Shown: positions 43,042 through 58,368, numbered from the stretch's first letter. The stretch: 64,000 nucleotides of DNA from Nesterenkonia sphaerica (GCF_005771565.1 NZ_VAWA01000005.1:1-64000); one strand, 5' to 3'. Made by a program: numbers and translations. The notes: a model not told the origin generated them from the sequence alone.

Positions 43042-43467
43042 TCAGAGCCGCGTGCCGGGCTTGGGCCGGAGGCCTGCGATGATCAGGCAGCTGCCCGCCG
43101 CGAAGCAGATCACCAGGCCCACCACCAATGGGGAGACCGTCACACCGAATGCGACGGTGGCCACCACCCAGCCTGCCAAGATCAGGCTGATCAGTGCGAA
43201 CACCACGGACCCCCACCGCGCAGCCGGCTTCCCCGGCGCAGCCTCCTTGCTGACCTGACTCACCGCGCCAGCGGCTTCCGCGCGCTCCCACCAGCGTGGC
43301 CTGCGCTCTGGCTCCTTCCACGTGAAGTCCCGCTCCGACTGAGCCTTCAATGATTCGGCCAGCAGTGCGTCGACATCCGCGGGCTCAGCCGCGGACGCAC
43401 CAGTGTCCTCGTCATGCGGATGCTGCGCCGCCCGGTCCCGGGGGTGCTGATGGTCCTGCGCGCTCAT
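43042..43467 (-). CDS. Two-helix membrane protein, unknown function
   Basis: I recognise no family in this 141-residue protein. The first half is polar and His/Asp/Glu-rich (residues 1-60), with PRWWERAEAAG near 57. Two hydrophobic helices follow (about 87-108 and 112-132) and a short basic tail. Both ends would lie in the cytoplasm. Its ATG overlaps the stop of the PspC/LiaF-like gene as ATGA (43464-43467), with GAGGAGG upstream, so it is the second gene of that operon and may be a partner in envelope stress sensing. Confidence 0.75.
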   Translation of the reverse strand: MSAQDHQHPRDRAAQHPHDEDTGASAAEPADVDALLAESLKAQSERDFTWKEPERRPRWWERAEAAGAVSQVSKEAAPGKPAARWGSVVFALISLILAGWVVATVAFGVTVSPLVVGLVICFAAGSCLIIAGLRPKPGTRL

Positions 43468-44894
43468 GAGGCCTCCTCATCGGAGTCGCCCAGCTCTTCC
43501 TGGGCGTACGTTGCCTGGTCATAGATGACCACATTGCCAAAGGCGTTGCTCACTCTGACCTCCACAGGGCCCGCAGCGGACTCCGGCCCGTAGCTCTGCG
43601 GGCTTCCGCCCAGCCCCTGCTGAGTCTGGCGTTCGTGCTGGGTGCGGATATCTATATTGCCCAGAAAGTTGCCGGGGTCCAGCTCCCAGAAGAGGTCGTC
43701 GGGAAGGATCAGTGTGGTGTGGGCAAAGGCGTTGTTGAGCTCCACGGCGGTGTCCACTGCGGGGGCGGGGCCCGCTGTCTCGCCGTCACCGGCGCGGAGG
43801 TCTTCACCCAAATGACGCAGATCCACCGTGGTGTTCGCGAAAGCCGTGTTCACTGTCTCCGCCTGCGTGGTGTAGTTGCCAAGGACGTGGTTGGAGCTGT
43901 TCTGAAGATTCTCCGGCGCAAAGAAGAACACCACCATCATCAGGACAGTGAAGGTCCCCAACAGCCCGGCCCGGCCTCGCTTGCCGCGGATGGCGGCACC
44001 CAGGTGCAGCAGGGCCAACAGCACCACCACCAGTGCCAACCCCAGCAGGACCGCGCTGGTGGCAGCCAGCCCTACCACCGTGGCGAACCACATGGCGCCA
44101 GCAATCGCAGGCACCGCAAGCAGCACGAGCCCGAAGGTGACCATGCGGCGGCGGCGATTCTCCTCTGCGATCCTGGGATTCTCCGGCGTCTTTCGCGCCG
44201 TCTTCTGGGCACCGGCCGCAGAGAGCATCGTGTGATCGGCTCTCGCCGGTGACGAGCGGTCCAGTGACGACTCACCCTGACCCATGGTGTCGGCACCGTT
44301 GGCTGATGCTGCGGAGGGGTCTGCTGCCGGCGGCGGACCCTCCTTCGGGTACCAGGCCGGTTTCCCATCCTTCCGGGGGGCGCGCGTCGGGCGCGGCGCG
44401 ACATCAGCAGATTCCTCGGTGGGGGCCCCACCGTCTGGAGAGGCGGCACGGTCGGCTGCACTGCGCTGGTAGCTGCGGAAGATGGTCCACACCAGCCACG
44501 CCACCAGACTGATGACGACCAGATTCAGCAATATGGCGAACGGGCCCACAATATTCGGGGTAAAGACGTTCACCGCCCCCACCAGGGTCATGGCGCCTGC
44601 ACCCCAGAAGCCGATCGGAAAGGATCCCCGCAGCGCCTGCTGAGCGTGAATCTCCCCCTCCCGGTTTGGCAGAAACAACCATGCCAGCCCGTAGAACAGC
44701 GCCACGGGGGAGAAGAAGATCAGGAAGGCGACGACTGCGATTCCTCTCACCAAGGCGGTGTCCCAGCGCAGCTTCTCCGCCGCTGCGGCACACACTCCGC
44801 CCACCCAGGCGTCGTCGGGCCGGTGGACCCCCAGGGTGCGGACCCAGGAAAAAACGTGATGTCCCGCCTCCGGGCGGTCAGCTCCACTGCTCAT
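43464..44894 (-). CDS. PspC-domain/LiaF-like membrane protein
   Basis: This roughly 476-residue protein starts with a PspC domain (LGVHRPDDAWVGGVCAAAAE near residue 20, then a helix and FYGLAWLFLPNREG near 75). A helix near 110-140, a long Pro/Ser-rich cytoplasmic linker (about 145-245) and several more helices (about 250-335) follow. The C-terminal LiaF-like beta region repeats VNTAFANTTVDLRHLG, VELNNAFAHTTLILP and VRVSNAFGNVVIYD. Such repeats with N-AF motifs are typical of DUF2154/LiaF proteins that restrain a LiaS-like kinase. The kinase gene diverges at 45026. Start ATG 44894 was chosen over 45068, whose extra residues are low-complexity. Confidence 0.82.
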   Translation of the reverse strand: MSSGADRPEAGHHVFSWVRTLGVHRPDDAWVGGVCAAAAEKLRWDTALVRGIAVVAFLIFFSPVALFYGLAWLFLPNREGEIHAQQALRGSFPIGFWGAGAMTLVGAVNVFTPNIVGPFAILLNLVVISLVAWLVWTIFRSYQRSAADRAASPDGGAPTEESADVAPRPTRAPRKDGKPAWYPKEGPPPAADPSAASANGADTMGQGESSLDRSSPARADHTMLSAAGAQKTARKTPENPRIAEENRRRRMVTFGLVLLAVPAIAGAMWFATVVGLAATSAVLLGLALVVVLLALLHLGAAIRGKRGRAGLLGTFTVLMMVVFFFAPENLQNSSNHVLGNYTTQAETVNTAFANTTVDLRHLGEDLRAGDGETAGPAPAVDTAVELNNAFAHTTLILPDDLFWELDPGNFLGNIDIRTQHERQTQQGLGGSPQSYGPESAAGPVEVRVSNAFGNVVIYDQATYAQEELGDSDEEAS

Positions 44895-45025
44895 GCCTCC
44901 AGTCTCCTCCAGCCGCCGTCTCCGCGCTATGCGGGACCCCCCTGATGAGACCCTGATACGACCCCGGCAGCAGGCCAATTCCCTGTCGGGAGGCAGGACG
45001 CGCGTGACACTATGGAGAGGTGGCA

Positions 45026-46366
45026 ATGACGACGCCGGCACGGGACCCCGTGCCCCACCGACCCCCACTGCGCCGGGCCGTGGGGACGCCGATCGCCGGC
45101 GTGTGCCTGGGACTCTCCCGCCATCTGGGGATATCGGTGCCTGTGGTTCGTGTGGCGTTCATCCTGCTCACTCTGGCCGGCGGCGTGGGCCTGCTCCTGT
45201 ACTGCTGGCTGTGGGTTTTCGCTCCGACAGAGAAAGAACCCACCGGCACGGCCGGCGGCCGGGGCCTCAGCGGGCCCGCGCTGGCGGATCAGGAGCCGCG
45301 CCCGCAGGACAACCTCGCTGGTGGGTCCTCCGCCCGCCTCCGGCGCACCCTGGACACATTGACATCCTCGCCGGAGATCCTGCTCGGCGGAGTCTTGGTC
45401 AGTGTGGGTGCCCTCATGCTGGCGCAGCTTCTGGGGGTGGGCATCGACTGGCGGCTGGTGGTGGTGCCGGCCGTGGCCTTGGGTGGGGTGCTGCTGACAT
45501 GGTCCCAGTGGGACCGAATCTACTCCGCCCAGGAACCCCCAGCCTCGGGCCAGCGCAGAGCGGCCCTGTGGCAGGTAAGCCTTGGCGCCTGCCTGGTCCT
45601 GGTGGCCATGCTCATCATCGCTGGCGGCGTGGTGGGACCTGGTGAGCTGATCGCGGGAATCACCGTGGGCGGAATTCTCCTGGCTGGACTGGCGCTGGTG
45701 CTTGCCCCCTGGCTGATCAAGCTCTACCGCACGTCCCAGGTGGAGCGGGAGCGCGCGGCTGCGGAGGCAGAGCGGGCGGACATTGCCGCACACCTGCACG
45801 ACTCAGTGCTGCAGACGCTGGCGATGATTCAGAAGCAGAAGTCGGATCCGTCCGAGGTCGAACGTCTCGCTCGGGGTCAGGAGCGGCAGCTGAGAGCCTG
45901 GCTCTACCGGCAGAACGCTCAGGCCACTGGGACTCTGAAGGACCAGATTCTGGCAGTCGCCGCGGAGCTGGAGGAGCAGCACGCGGTCCCGGTGGAGGTG
46001 ATCGCGGTGGGGCACTCGCACCAGAGCCAGCACGAGCCACTGGTCGCCGCCGCGCGGGAGGCCATCCTCAACGCGGTGCGGCACGCCGGGCCAGCTTCTG
46101 TCTATGTCGAATCCACTGACATTGAAGATGCGGTCTTCGTCAGGGACCGCGGTCCTGGCTTCGATCCGCATGCAATCGCTGAGGACCGAATGGGGGTGCG
46201 GGAGTCGATTATCGGGCGCATGAACCGCAGCGGCGGCAGGGCCACCATCCGCTCGGGTCCCGCGGGTACGGAGGTGCAGCTGATCATGCCGCTGACGCCT
46301 CGGCAGACCGGCCACCCGCCTGCTGATCCGGTTCCGCCACACGACTCAGAGAGGCAGCAGCAGTGA
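45026..46366 (+). CDS. PspC-domain sensor histidine kinase (LiaS-like)
   Basis: This 446-residue protein combines an N-terminal PspC domain (RRAVGTPIAGVCLGLSRHLG near residue 18) with several membrane helices. The transmitter is of the NarL-type family: DIAAHLHDSVLQTLAMIQK near 250 holds the phospho-His, EAILNAVRHAG near 345 is the N-box and RDRGPGFDPH near 370 the G-box. The cytoplasmic linker is Glu/Arg-rich and coiled-coil-like. It presumably senses envelope state and phosphorylates the regulator whose GTG overlaps its stop (46363-46366). ATG 45026 sits a few bases behind GGAGAGG; GTG 45020 is possible. Confidence 0.88.
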   Translation: MTTPARDPVPHRPPLRRAVGTPIAGVCLGLSRHLGISVPVVRVAFILLTLAGGVGLLLYCWLWVFAPTEKEPTGTAGGRGLSGPALADQEPRPQDNLAGGSSARLRRTLDTLTSSPEILLGGVLVSVGALMLAQLLGVGIDWRLVVVPAVALGGVLLTWSQWDRIYSAQEPPASGQRRAALWQVSLGACLVLVAMLIIAGGVVGPGELIAGITVGGILLAGLALVLAPWLIKLYRTSQVERERAAAEAERADIAAHLHDSVLQTLAMIQKQKSDPSEVERLARGQERQLRAWLYRQNAQATGTLKDQILAVAAELEEQHAVPVEVIAVGHSHQSQHEPLVAAAREAILNAVRHAGPASVYVESTDIEDAVFVRDRGPGFDPHAIAEDRMGVRESIIGRMNRSGGRATIRSGPAGTEVQLIMPLTPRQTGHPPADPVPPHDSERQQQ

Positions 46367-47019
46367 ACCCACCGCGCCGCATCGTCATTGTCGATGATCA
46401 CCGTATCTTCCGAGCCGGACTGCGCGCCGAGTTGGGCGGATCCGTCGACGTGATCGGGGAGGCCTCCACCGTCGACGAAGCCGCTGACCTCATCCGCCAG
46501 GTGCTGCCGGAGGTGGTCCTGCTGGATGTGCATATGCCGGGAGGAACTGGCGGCGGGGGGGCCGAGGTGGTGAAACGCTGCCGGGATGTGCTGGAGAAGG
46601 TGAAGTTCCTGGCACTGAGCGTCTCCGATGAGGCATCAGACGTGGTCTCGGTGATCCGCGCCGGGGCTCGCGGGTACGTGACAAAGACCATTGGCACCGA
46701 GGAACTGCTGGCTGCCGTGGAGACTGTGGCCGAGGGCGACGCCGTCTTTTCCCCGCGCTTAGCCGGATTCGTCCTGGATGCCTTCGGGGCCTCCGGGCTG
46801 GTCGACAATGTCCGGGACGAGGAGCTTGACCGGCTCTCAGCTCGGGAAGTCGAGGTGATGCGGCTGATCGCCCGGGGATACACCTACCGGGAAATCGCCT
46901 CGGAACTGTTCATCTCCATCAAGACCGTGGAGACCCATGTCTCCAAAGTGTTGCGAAAACTACAGCTCTCCAGCCGGCACGAGCTCACCCGTTGGGCCGA
47001 ACAGCGACGCATCGTCTAA
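46363..47019 (+). CDS. LuxR/NarL-family response regulator
   Basis: This 218-residue regulator has a receiver domain with acidic pair IVIVDDHRIFRAG near residue 6, phospho-Asp in EVVLLDVHMPGG near 52, and Lys in YVTKTIGTEELL near 105. A Gly-rich insert (TGGGGAE) follows the MPGG turn, which is common in actinobacterial members of this subgroup. The LuxR-type helix-turn-helix reads LSAREVEVMRLIARGYTYRE near 155 and SIKTVETHVSKVLRKL near 185. Translation is coupled to the kinase. Targets probably include the divergent PspC/LiaF-like operon. Confidence 0.92.
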   Translation: MNPPRRIVIVDDHRIFRAGLRAELGGSVDVIGEASTVDEAADLIRQVLPEVVLLDVHMPGGTGGGGAEVVKRCRDVLEKVKFLALSVSDEASDVVSVIRAGARGYVTKTIGTEELLAAVETVAEGDAVFSPRLAGFVLDAFGASGLVDNVRDEELDRLSAREVEVMRLIARGYTYREIASELFISIKTVETHVSKVLRKLQLSSRHELTRWAEQRRIV

Positions 47020-47121
47020 CCGGCGGCTCCGGCCAACACGCCCCGTACAGGGTTCCGGCCCCTCCGGCGAAGGTGCTAATGTGGACGCCATCACCCCACT
47101 CTGGGGCCATGAGGCGTGCAC

Positions 47122-47151
47122 TTGCGTGCGTCCGGATTTCGTGTGTATCCT
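47122..47151 (+). promoter_or_regulatory. Putative rpoBC promoter
   Basis: TTGCGT (47122-47127), 18 bases, TATCCT (47146-47151). The start point near 47158 leaves a leader of about 145 bases before rpoB. The rest of the 283-base gap shows no gene. Confidence 0.5.
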
Positions 47152-47302
47152 AAAACTTCGCGTTTCCCCTCATATCTTCGTGCCTTCATATAGCGGTCGG
47201 CGCAATTGAAGCTGACGCTGCCACACCGGCAGCGCAACCTTCAAGACACCTGTGGAAGCGATCCGGTACGCAATACGTAAAAGGTCTGTGGAAGGATCCC
47301 TC

Positions 47303-50300
47303 TTGGTCGCCTCGAGCACCTCACTCAATACCGCTGCATCGGCCCGCACCCCTGAGTACGCCGGCCGTCTCTCATTCGCAAAGATCCACGAACCCCTCGA
47401 CGTTCCAGAGCTGCTGGCTCTGCAGATCGAGTCTTTCGACCGCCTGGTGGGCAACGACGCCTGGGCCGCTCGCGTGGCCGAGGCCAAGGAGAAGGGCATC
47501 AAGGGGGTCTCCGACACCTCCGGCCTCTCCGACATCTTTGAAGAGATGTCCCCGATCGAAGACTTCCAGGGCACCATGTCGCTGAGCTTCTCCGATCCGG
47601 AGTTCGCCGACCCGAAGTACACCGTGGAAGAGTGCAAGGACCACGACACCACCTACTCGGCGCCGCTGTACGTCAAAGCCGAGTTCATGAACCACAACAC
47701 CGGTGAGATCAAGCAGCAGACGGTCTTCATGGGCGACTTCCCGCTGATGACCAACCGCGGCACTTTCATCATCAACGGCACCGAGCGCGTGGTCGTCTCG
47801 CAGTTGGTCCGTTCCCCCGGCGCCTATTTTGAGTCCGCTCAGGACAAGACCACCGATAAAGAGATCTTCACCGCCAAGGTGATCCCTTCCCGCGGTGCGT
47901 GGTTCGAGCTGGAGATCGACAAACGCGATCAGGTCGGCGTGCGCCTGGACCGCAAGCGCAAGCAGCCGGTCACCGCGCTGCTGAAGGCCATCGGCTGGAC
48001 CGAGTCCCGAATCCTTGAAGAGTTCGGCGGGTACGACTCCATCCGCGCCACCATTGAGAAGGACACCTTCGAAACCCAGGACGAGGCGCTGCTGGACATC
48101 TACCGCAAGCTGCGGCCGGGCGAACCGCCGACCGTTGAAGCCGCTCGCGGTCTCCTCGAAGGGCTGTACTTCACCCCGAAGCGCTACGACTTGGCCAAGG
48201 TGGGCCGCTACAAGCTCAACCGCAAACTGGGCGTGGACAAGGACTTCACCGATGCAGACGCCAGCGTCCTGACCGAAGAGGACATCACGGCGATGATCCA
48301 CTACCTGTGTGCACTGCACGCCGGTCAGCGGAGCATCAAGGGCGTCCGCGACGGAGCTGAGGTTGAGATCCCGGTCACCGTCGATGACATCGACCACTTC
48401 GGCAACCGCCGCATCCGCGCCGTCGGCGAGCTGATCGAGAACCAGGTCCGCACGGGTCTTTCCCGTATGGAACGGGTGGTGCGTGAGCGGATGACCACCC
48501 AGGACGTCGAGGCCATCACCCCGCAGACGCTGATCAACATCCGCCCGGTGGTCGCCTCCATCAAGGAGTTCTTCGGCACCTCGCAGCTTTCCCAGTTCAT
48601 GGATCAGAACAACCCCCTGGCTGGACTGACGCACAAGCGGCGTCTGTCGGCTCTGGGCCCAGGTGGTCTCTCCCGCGACCGCGCCGGTATGGAAGTCCGC
48701 GACGTCCACCCCTCACACTACGGACGCATGTGCCCCATTGAGACTCCGGAAGGCCCGAACATCGGCCTGATCGGCTCACTGGCCACCTACGGCCGGATCA
48801 ACAACTTCGGCTTCATCGAGACCCCTTACCGCAAGGTGGTCGACGGGAAGGTCACCGACCAGATCGAGTACCTGACCGCTGATGACGAGCTCGTCGCCAA
48901 CATCGCGCAGGCGAATGCTCCGCTGGAGGAAGACGGCAGCTTCACCGAGAGCACCGTGCTGTGCCGCGGCAACGTCTCCTCCGGTGAGCAGGGCGAACCG
49001 ATTCTGGTGGAGCCGGCGAGCATCGATTTCATGGATGTCTCCCCCCGCCAGATGGTGTCGGTGGCCACCGCGCTGATCCCGTTCCTTGAGCACGACGACG
49101 CCAACCGCGCACTCATGGGCGCCAATATGCAGCGTCAGGCTGTGCCGCTGCTGGAGTCAGAGTCCCCGCTGGTCGGCACCGGCATGGAGAAGTACGCCGC
49201 AATCGACGCCGGTGACTCCGTCACTGCCGTGAAGCCGGGAACAGTGACCAAGGTTGCCGCCGATCTCGTCATCGTTCAGAACGACGACGGTAGCTACACC
49301 AACTACCCGATCATGAAGTTCCAGCGCTCCAACCAGGGCAATGCGTACAACCAGCGGGTCCGGGTGACTGAGGGCGACCGCGTCGAGTACCAGTCCATCC
49401 TCGCCGACGGCCCCTCCACTGAGCACGGTGAGCTGGCCCTGGGCAAGAACCTGCTGGTCGCGTTCATGTCCTGGGAGGGATACAACTTCGAGGACGCCAT
49501 CATCCTGTCCCAGCGTCTGGTGCAGGACGATGTGCTGACGTCCATCCACATCGAAGAGCACGAGGTCGACGCCCGGGACACCAAGCTCGGCGCTGAGGAG
49601 ATCACCCGGGACATCCCCAACGTCTCCGAGGAGATGCTCGCCCAGCTCGACGAGCGCGGCATCATCCACGTCGGCGCAGAGGTTGATTCCGGAGACATCC
49701 TGGTGGGCCGGGTGACCCCGAAGGGTGAGACGGAGCTCACTCCTGAGGAGCGTCTGCTCCGGGCGATCTTCGGCGAGAAGTCCCGCGAAGTCCGCGACAC
49801 CTCCCTGAAGGTGCCGCACGGCGAATCGGGAACTGTCATTGGTGTGCGCATCCTTGACGACGGCGACGACGACCACGAGCTGCCCCCGGGCGTGAACCAG
49901 GTGGTCCGGGTCTACGTGGCCCAGAAGCGCAAGATCACCGACGGTGACAAGCTGGCCGGACGTCACGGCAACAAGGGCGTCATCTCCCGGATCCTGCCGG
50001 TGGAGGACATGCCGTTCCTCCCCGACGGCACTGCGGTCGACGTCGTGCTCAACCCCATGGGTGTCCCGGGCCGTATGAACATCGGACAGGTCATGGAGCT
50101 GCACCTGGGATGGGCAGCAGCCAACGGCTGGAAGATCGCCGGCAACCCGGAATGGCTGGAGTCGCTGCCGAACCTGCCCAAGGAGACTGGCCCCTGCAAG
50201 GTGGCCACCCCCGTGTTCGACGGCGCCGAGCCAGAAGAGCTCACCGGCATCTTGGAGGCCACCAACCCCTCCCGTGACGGCGAGCAGCTGGTCGGGCCCG

Positions 50301-50824
50301 ACGGCAAAGCGCGGCTGTTTGACGGCCGCTCCGGCGAGCCGTTCCCTGACGCTGTGGCAGTCGGCTACATGTACGTGCTGAAACTCCACCACCTGGTGGA
50401 TGACAAGATTCACGCCCGCTCCACCGGACCGTACTCCATGATCACCCAGCAGCCGCTGGGCGGTAAGGCGCAGTTCGGTGGCCAGCGCTTCGGTGAGATG
50501 GAGGTCTGGGCTCTGGAGGCCTACGGCTCCGCCTACACCCTGCAGGAACTGCTGACCATCAAGTCTGATGACATCCACGGCCGCGTCAAGGTGTACGAGG
50601 CCATCGTCAAGGGCGAGGACATCCCGGAGCCAGGCGTTCCGGAATCCTTCAAGGTGCTCATCAAGGAGATGCAGTCGCTGTGCCTGAACGTCGAGGTGCT
50701 CAATGAGCACGGCGACGCCTTCCAGATGCGCGACGCAGACGCTGACAACTCCGGCTTCTCCGCCGCTGAGGAGCTCGGCATCGACCTCTCCCGGGCAGAG
50801 CCCAGCTCAGTCGAAGAAGTCTGA
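47303..50824 (+). CDS. rpoB: DNA-directed RNA polymerase subunit beta
   Basis: This is the beta subunit, about 1173 residues. [20 protein letters not shown] leads into the rifampicin pocket, with Asp, His (THKRR) and Ser ([10 protein letters not shown]) in the sensitive state. [18 protein letters not shown] and the late [37 protein letters not shown] are universally conserved. I chose TTG 47303 because GAAGGA lies six bases upstream and actinobacterial RpoB proteins start near this point (MVASSTS); an in-frame start at 47252 would add 17 unlikely residues. It has its own promoter upstream and leads rpoC. Confidence 0.97.
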   Translation: MVASSTSLNTAASARTPEYAGRLSFAKIHEPLDVPELLALQIESFDRLVGNDAWAARVAEAKEKGIKGVSDTSGLSDIFEEMSPIEDFQGTMSLSFSDPEFADPKYTVEECKDHDTTYSAPLYVKAEFMNHNTGEIKQQTVFMGDFPLMTNRGTFIINGTERVVVSQLVRSPGAYFESAQDKTTDKEIFTAKVIPSRGAWFELEIDKRDQVGVRLDRKRKQPVTALLKAIGWTESRILEEFGGYDSIRATIEKDTFETQDEALLDIYRKLRPGEPPTVEAARGLLEGLYFTPKRYDLAKVGRYKLNRKLGVDKDFTDADASVLTEEDITAMIHYLCALHAGQRSIKGVRDGAEVEIPVTVDDIDHFGNRRIRAVGELIENQVRTGLSRMERVVRERMTTQDVEAITPQTLINIRPVVASIKEFFGTSQLSQFMDQNNPLAGLTHKRRLSALGPGGLSRDRAGMEVRDVHPSHYGRMCPIETPEGPNIGLIGSLATYGRINNFGFIETPYRKVVDGKVTDQIEYLTADDELVANIAQANAPLEEDGSFTESTVLCRGNVSSGEQGEPILVEPASIDFMDVSPRQMVSVATALIPFLEHDDANRALMGANMQRQAVPLLESESPLVGTGMEKYAAIDAGDSVTAVKPGTVTKVAADLVIVQNDDGSYTNYPIMKFQRSNQGNAYNQRVRVTEGDRVEYQSILADGPSTEHGELALGKNLLVAFMSWEGYNFEDAIILSQRLVQDDVLTSIHIEEHEVDARDTKLGAEEITRDIPNVSEEMLAQLDERGIIHVGAEVDSGDILVGRVTPKGETELTPEERLLRAIFGEKSREVRDTSLKVPHGESGTVIGVRILDDGDDDHELPPGVNQVVRVYVAQKRKITDGDKLAGRHGNKGVISRILPVEDMPFLPDGTAVDVVLNPMGVPGRMNIGQVMELHLGWAAANGWKIAGNPEWLESLPNLPKETGPCKVATPVFDGAEPEELTGILEATNPSRDGEQLVGPDGKARLFDGRSGEPFPDAVAVGYMYVLKLHHLVDDKIHARSTGPYSMITQQPLGGKAQFGGQRFGEMEVWALEAYGSAYTLQELLTIKSDDIHGRVKVYEAIVKGEDIPEPGVPESFKVLIKEMQSLCLNVEVLNEHGDAFQMRDADADNSGFSAAEELGIDLSRAEPSSVEEV

Positions 50825-50888
50825 ACGACTCCCTTCCGACTCACACGCTTGACGAATTTTTACAGACAGAAAAGAGAGATACCGGACT

Positions 50889-54875
<3,987 letters not shown>

Positions 54876-54904
54876 TCGCCGGTTCACGGCATCACCGTCA
54901 CCTG

Positions 54905-54937
54905 AAGGGCTCGGAAGCACACCGCTTCCGGGCCCTT
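54905..54937 (+). terminator. Terminator hairpin after rpoC
   Basis: AAGGGCTCGGAAGC (54905-54918) pairs with GCTTCCGGGCCCTT (54924-54937), 14 pairs with one G-U, around a five-base loop. It begins 29 bases after the rpoC stop. No U-tract follows. Confidence 0.75.
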
Positions 54938-55254
54938 CGGTGCCTCTGCTGACGTTTGAGTGCCAGCGACGAGCAGCAGTATTCGCTCGAACGCGCCTGA
55001 AGCTGGTATCGTTGACTTGATTGTTTCTGTGTGGCAGTAGGACTCGGTCCGGGTTGCGGGTAAGGTGCGCAACAAATGCCACATATTTTCATGCTCAGCC
55101 GCTTGCGGCAGCAGCAGGCAGGGCCCCGGTGGCCCGCAGCCCTGCGGCGGGCCGGACCGGCCGTGAGTCTGAATCAGTGGCGGAGCTTCACCGGCGCAGA
55201 GACTCGCCCGGCCGGCAACGGCCATACGACCTGAACAACAATGGAGATTGCATA
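54938..55254 (+). promoter_or_regulatory. Promoter and leader region of the rpsL operon
   Basis: This 317-base gap carries no gene. TTGACT (55012-55017) with TAGGAC about 20 bases on, or TTGATT (55017-55022) with a 15-base spacer to it, and TAAGGT (55061-55066) are promoter-like. Further down a GGCCCGC...GCGGGCC hairpin lies near 55129-55152 in a very GC-rich stretch. The leader ends with GGAG (55243-55246) before the GTG of rpsL. Exact promoter choice is unresolved. Confidence 0.4.
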
Positions 55255-55629
55255 GTGCCTACTATTCAGCAGCTGGTGCGCAAGGGGCGCACACCCAAAG
55301 CCGCGAAAAACGCGACTCCCGCTCTGCAGGGATCGCCCATGCGTCGCGGCGTGTGCACCCGTGTGTACACCACCACCCCTAAGAAGCCGAACTCCGCGCT
55401 CCGCAAGGTGGCCCGTGTCCGCCTCGGCGGCGGTGTGGAAGTCACCGCATACATCCCCGGTGAGGGCCACAACCTGCAGGAGCACTCGATCGTGCTCGTG
55501 CGCGGCGGTCGTGTGAAGGACCTCCCCGGCGTCCGTTACAAGATCGTCCGCGGCGCCCTCGACACCCAGGGTGTCAAAGGCCGTGGCCAGGCCCGCAGCC
55601 GTTACGGTGCCAAGAAGGAGAAGAAGTAA
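55255..55629 (+). CDS. rpsL: 30S ribosomal protein S12
   Basis: S12 shapes the decoding centre. The 124-residue protein has [11 protein letters not shown] at the start, [17 protein letters not shown] near residue 41 and [17 protein letters not shown] near 84. Both lysines whose change gives streptomycin resistance are in the wild-type state. It starts at GTG 55255; the frame is open further upstream but that region is the leader. Its stop overlaps the rpsG ATG by one base. Confidence 0.97.
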   Translation: MPTIQQLVRKGRTPKAAKNATPALQGSPMRRGVCTRVYTTTPKKPNSALRKVARVRLGGGVEVTAYIPGEGHNLQEHSIVLVRGGRVKDLPGVRYKIVRGALDTQGVKGRGQARSRYGAKKEKK

Positions 55630-56099
55630 TGCCACGTAAGGGACCCGCGCCCAAGCGCCCACTCGTCCAGGACCCCGTACACGGCTCACCACTGGTCACG
55701 CAGCTGATCAACAAGGTGCTCGTCGACGGCAAGAAGTCCACCGCTGAACGCATCGTCTACGGCGCGCTCGACGGCGTGGCCAAGAAGACCGGTGAGAACT
55801 CCGTGGACACACTGAAGACCGCCATGGACAACGTGCGTCCCGCCCTTGAGGTCCGGTCGCGTCGTGTCGGCGGTGCCACCTACCAGGTGCCCGTTGAGGT
55901 CAAGCCCGGTCGCGCCACTGCACTGGCTCTTCGCTGGTTGGTCGGCTACGCCAAGGATCGCCGTGAGAAGACGATGACTGATCGCCTGATGAACGAAATC
56001 CTCGACGCCTCCAACGGCCTGGGCGCCGCAGTCAAGCGTCGCGAGGACACCCACAAGATGGCCGAGGCCAACAAGGCATTCGCCCACTACCGCTGGTAA
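55629..56099 (+). CDS. rpsG: 30S ribosomal protein S7
   Basis: S7 nucleates assembly of the 30S head and touches the E-site tRNA. The 156-residue protein begins [12 protein letters not shown], continues with [20 protein letters not shown] near residue 20, [17 protein letters not shown] near 76 and ends in [11 protein letters not shown]-like sequence ([11 protein letters not shown]). The TAATG junction with rpsL implies coupled translation. fusA follows 21 bases later. Confidence 0.97.
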   Translation: MPRKGPAPKRPLVQDPVHGSPLVTQLINKVLVDGKKSTAERIVYGALDGVAKKTGENSVDTLKTAMDNVRPALEVRSRRVGGATYQVPVEVKPGRATALALRWLVGYAKDRREKTMTDRLMNEILDASNGLGAAVKRREDTHKMAEANKAFAHYRW

Positions 56100-56120
56100 T
56101 AAGGAATAGGGGAATTCACC

Positions 56121-58238
56121 GTGGCACAACAAGAGGTGCTCACTGACCTCAAGAAGGTCCGCAACATCGGCATTATGGCTCACATCGATGCCGGTAAGAC
56201 CACTGCAACCGAACGCATCCTGTTCTACACCGGCATGAACCACAAGATCGGTGAGACTCACGATGGCGCGTCCACCACGGACTGGATGGAGCAGGAGAAA
56301 GAGCGCGGCATCACCATCACCTCAGCCGCGGTGACCTGCTTCTGGGGCGACAACCAGATCAACATCATTGATACCCCTGGTCACGTGGACTTCACCGTTG
56401 AGGTCGAGCGCTCCCTGCGTGTGCTCGACGGCGCGGTGGCAGTCTTCGACGGCAAGGAGGGCGTCGAGCCCCAGTCTGAGACTGTGTGGCGCCAAGCCGA
56501 CAAGTACAACGTGCCGCGCATCTGCTTCGTCAACAAGATGGACAAGCTCGGCGCCGACTTCTACTACACCGTCGACACCATCAAGTCCCGCCTGGGTGCT
56601 ACCCCGCTGGTGATGCAGCTGCCGATCGGCTCCGAGAACGACTTCGTCGGCGTCGTCGACCTGCTGCAGATGAAAGCCCTCGTGTGGCCCGGCGACGCCA
56701 AGGGCGATGTGACCATGGGCGCCGAGTACGAGGTGCGCGAGATCCCCGACGATCTCAAAGAGCGCGCCGAGGAGTACCGCAACACGCTCATTGAGCAGGT
56801 TGCTGAGGCTGACGACGATCTGATGACCAAGTACCTCGAAGGTGAAGAGATTACCCTCGAGGAGCTCAAGGCGGGGATCCGCAGCCTGACCGTGGCCTCG
56901 GCCGCCTACCCGGTGTTCTGCGGCTCGGCGTTCAAGAACCGCGGCGTCCAGCCCATGCTCGACGCCGTCATTGACTTCCTGCCCACCCCGGCTGATGTCG
57001 AAGCGATGGAGGGCCACAAGCCCAACGATGAGGAGACGATCCTCACTCGCCGCCCCAGCAAGGAGGAGCCCTTCTCCGCGCTGGCATTCAAGATCGCCTC
57101 CCACCCGTTCTTCGGAACGTTGACCTTCATCCGCGTCTACTCCGGCAAGCTCTCCGCTGGCGCACAGATCCTGAACTCCACCAAGGGGAAGAAGGAGCGC
57201 ATCGGCAAGCTGTTCCAGATGCACGCCAACAAGGAGAACCCGGTCGACGAGATCCAGGCCGGGCACATCTACGCGGTGATCGGCCTCAAGGACACCACCA
57301 CCGGTGACACCCTGTGCGATCCGAACAACCCGATCGTGCTGGAGTCCATGAGCTTCCCCGAGCCGGTGATCAACGTCGCGATCGAGCCGAAGTCCAAGGG
57401 CGACCAGGAGAAGCTCTCGACCGCGATCCAGAAGCTGGTGGCCGAGGACCCGACCTTCACCGTCTCGCTGGACGATGAGACGGGTCAGACCGTCATCGGC
57501 GGTATGGGTGAGCTCCACCTGGACGTTTTCGTCGACCGGATGAAGCGCGAATTCAAGGTCGAGGCCAATGTGGGCAAGCCCCAGGTGGCCTACCGCGAGA
57601 CCATCAAGAACAAGGTCGAGAAGGTCGAATACACCCACAAGAAGCAGACCGGTGGGTCCGGCCAGTTCGCGAAGGTCATCGTGGACTTTGAGCCGCTGGA
57701 AACGTCTGAGGACGAGCTCTACGAGTTCGAGAACGCCGTCACCGGCGGTCGCATCCCTCGCGAGTACATCCCCTCGGTGGACGCCGGCATCCAGGACGCC
57801 ATGCAGCTTGGTGTCCTCGCCGGATACCCGATGGTCGGTGTCAAAGCTCGCCTGACAGACGGTCAGTACCACGACGTGGACTCCTCGGAGATGGCGTTCA
57901 AGCTCGCCGGATCCCAGGTCTTCAAGGAAGGCATCAGGCGGGCCAACCCGGTCATCCTGGAGCCGATGATGGCCGTGGAGGTCCGCACCCCTGAGGAATA
58001 CATGGGGGATGTGATCGGTGACCTGAACTCCCGGCGTGGTCAGATCCAGTCCATGGACGACGCCTCCGGTGTGAAGGTCGTCAAGGCGCTGGTGCCGCTG
58101 AGCGAAATGTTCGGCTACATCGGCGAGCTGCGGTCTCGCACCCAGGGGCGCGCAGTGTTCACCATGTCCTTTGACTCCTACGCAGAGGTGCCGAAGGCAG
58201 TCGCTGAAGAGATCATCGAAAAGAACCGCGGCGAGTAG
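56121..58238 (+). CDS. fusA: Elongation factor G
   Basis: EF-G is the translocation GTPase. The 705-residue protein has G1 [15 protein letters not shown] near residue 17, the switch region [12 protein letters not shown] near 60, G3 [20 protein letters not shown] near 85 and G4 NKMDKLG near 138. Domains II to V follow, with [19 protein letters not shown] near 455 and the C-terminal [17 protein letters not shown] near 655. Length and domain order are those of canonical FusA, not of the EF-G2 paralogue. It starts at GTG 56121, with AAGGAATAGGGG upstream. Confidence 0.97.
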   Translation: MAQQEVLTDLKKVRNIGIMAHIDAGKTTATERILFYTGMNHKIGETHDGASTTDWMEQEKERGITITSAAVTCFWGDNQINIIDTPGHVDFTVEVERSLRVLDGAVAVFDGKEGVEPQSETVWRQADKYNVPRICFVNKMDKLGADFYYTVDTIKSRLGATPLVMQLPIGSENDFVGVVDLLQMKALVWPGDAKGDVTMGAEYEVREIPDDLKERAEEYRNTLIEQVAEADDDLMTKYLEGEEITLEELKAGIRSLTVASAAYPVFCGSAFKNRGVQPMLDAVIDFLPTPADVEAMEGHKPNDEETILTRRPSKEEPFSALAFKIASHPFFGTLTFIRVYSGKLSAGAQILNSTKGKKERIGKLFQMHANKENPVDEIQAGHIYAVIGLKDTTTGDTLCDPNNPIVLESMSFPEPVINVAIEPKSKGDQEKLSTAIQKLVAEDPTFTVSLDDETGQTVIGGMGELHLDVFVDRMKREFKVEANVGKPQVAYRETIKNKVEKVEYTHKKQTGGSGQFAKVIVDFEPLETSEDELYEFENAVTGGRIPREYIPSVDAGIQDAMQLGVLAGYPMVGVKARLTDGQYHDVDSSEMAFKLAGSQVFKEGIRRANPVILEPMMAVEVRTPEEYMGDVIGDLNSRRGQIQSMDDASGVKVVKALVPLSEMFGYIGELRSRTQGRAVFTMSFDSYAEVPKAVAEEIIEKNRGE

Positions 58239-58368
58239 TTTCGGCGCGGAGCACCAAATTTCACCAAAAACCCGAGAAGTGAGTAGACTTGCGAAAGTTT
58301 CAGCCTGGGAGACCCCTGTGCCTGAATTAAGTCTTACTGACTCAAACCACGTTCTATAGGAGGAACCT

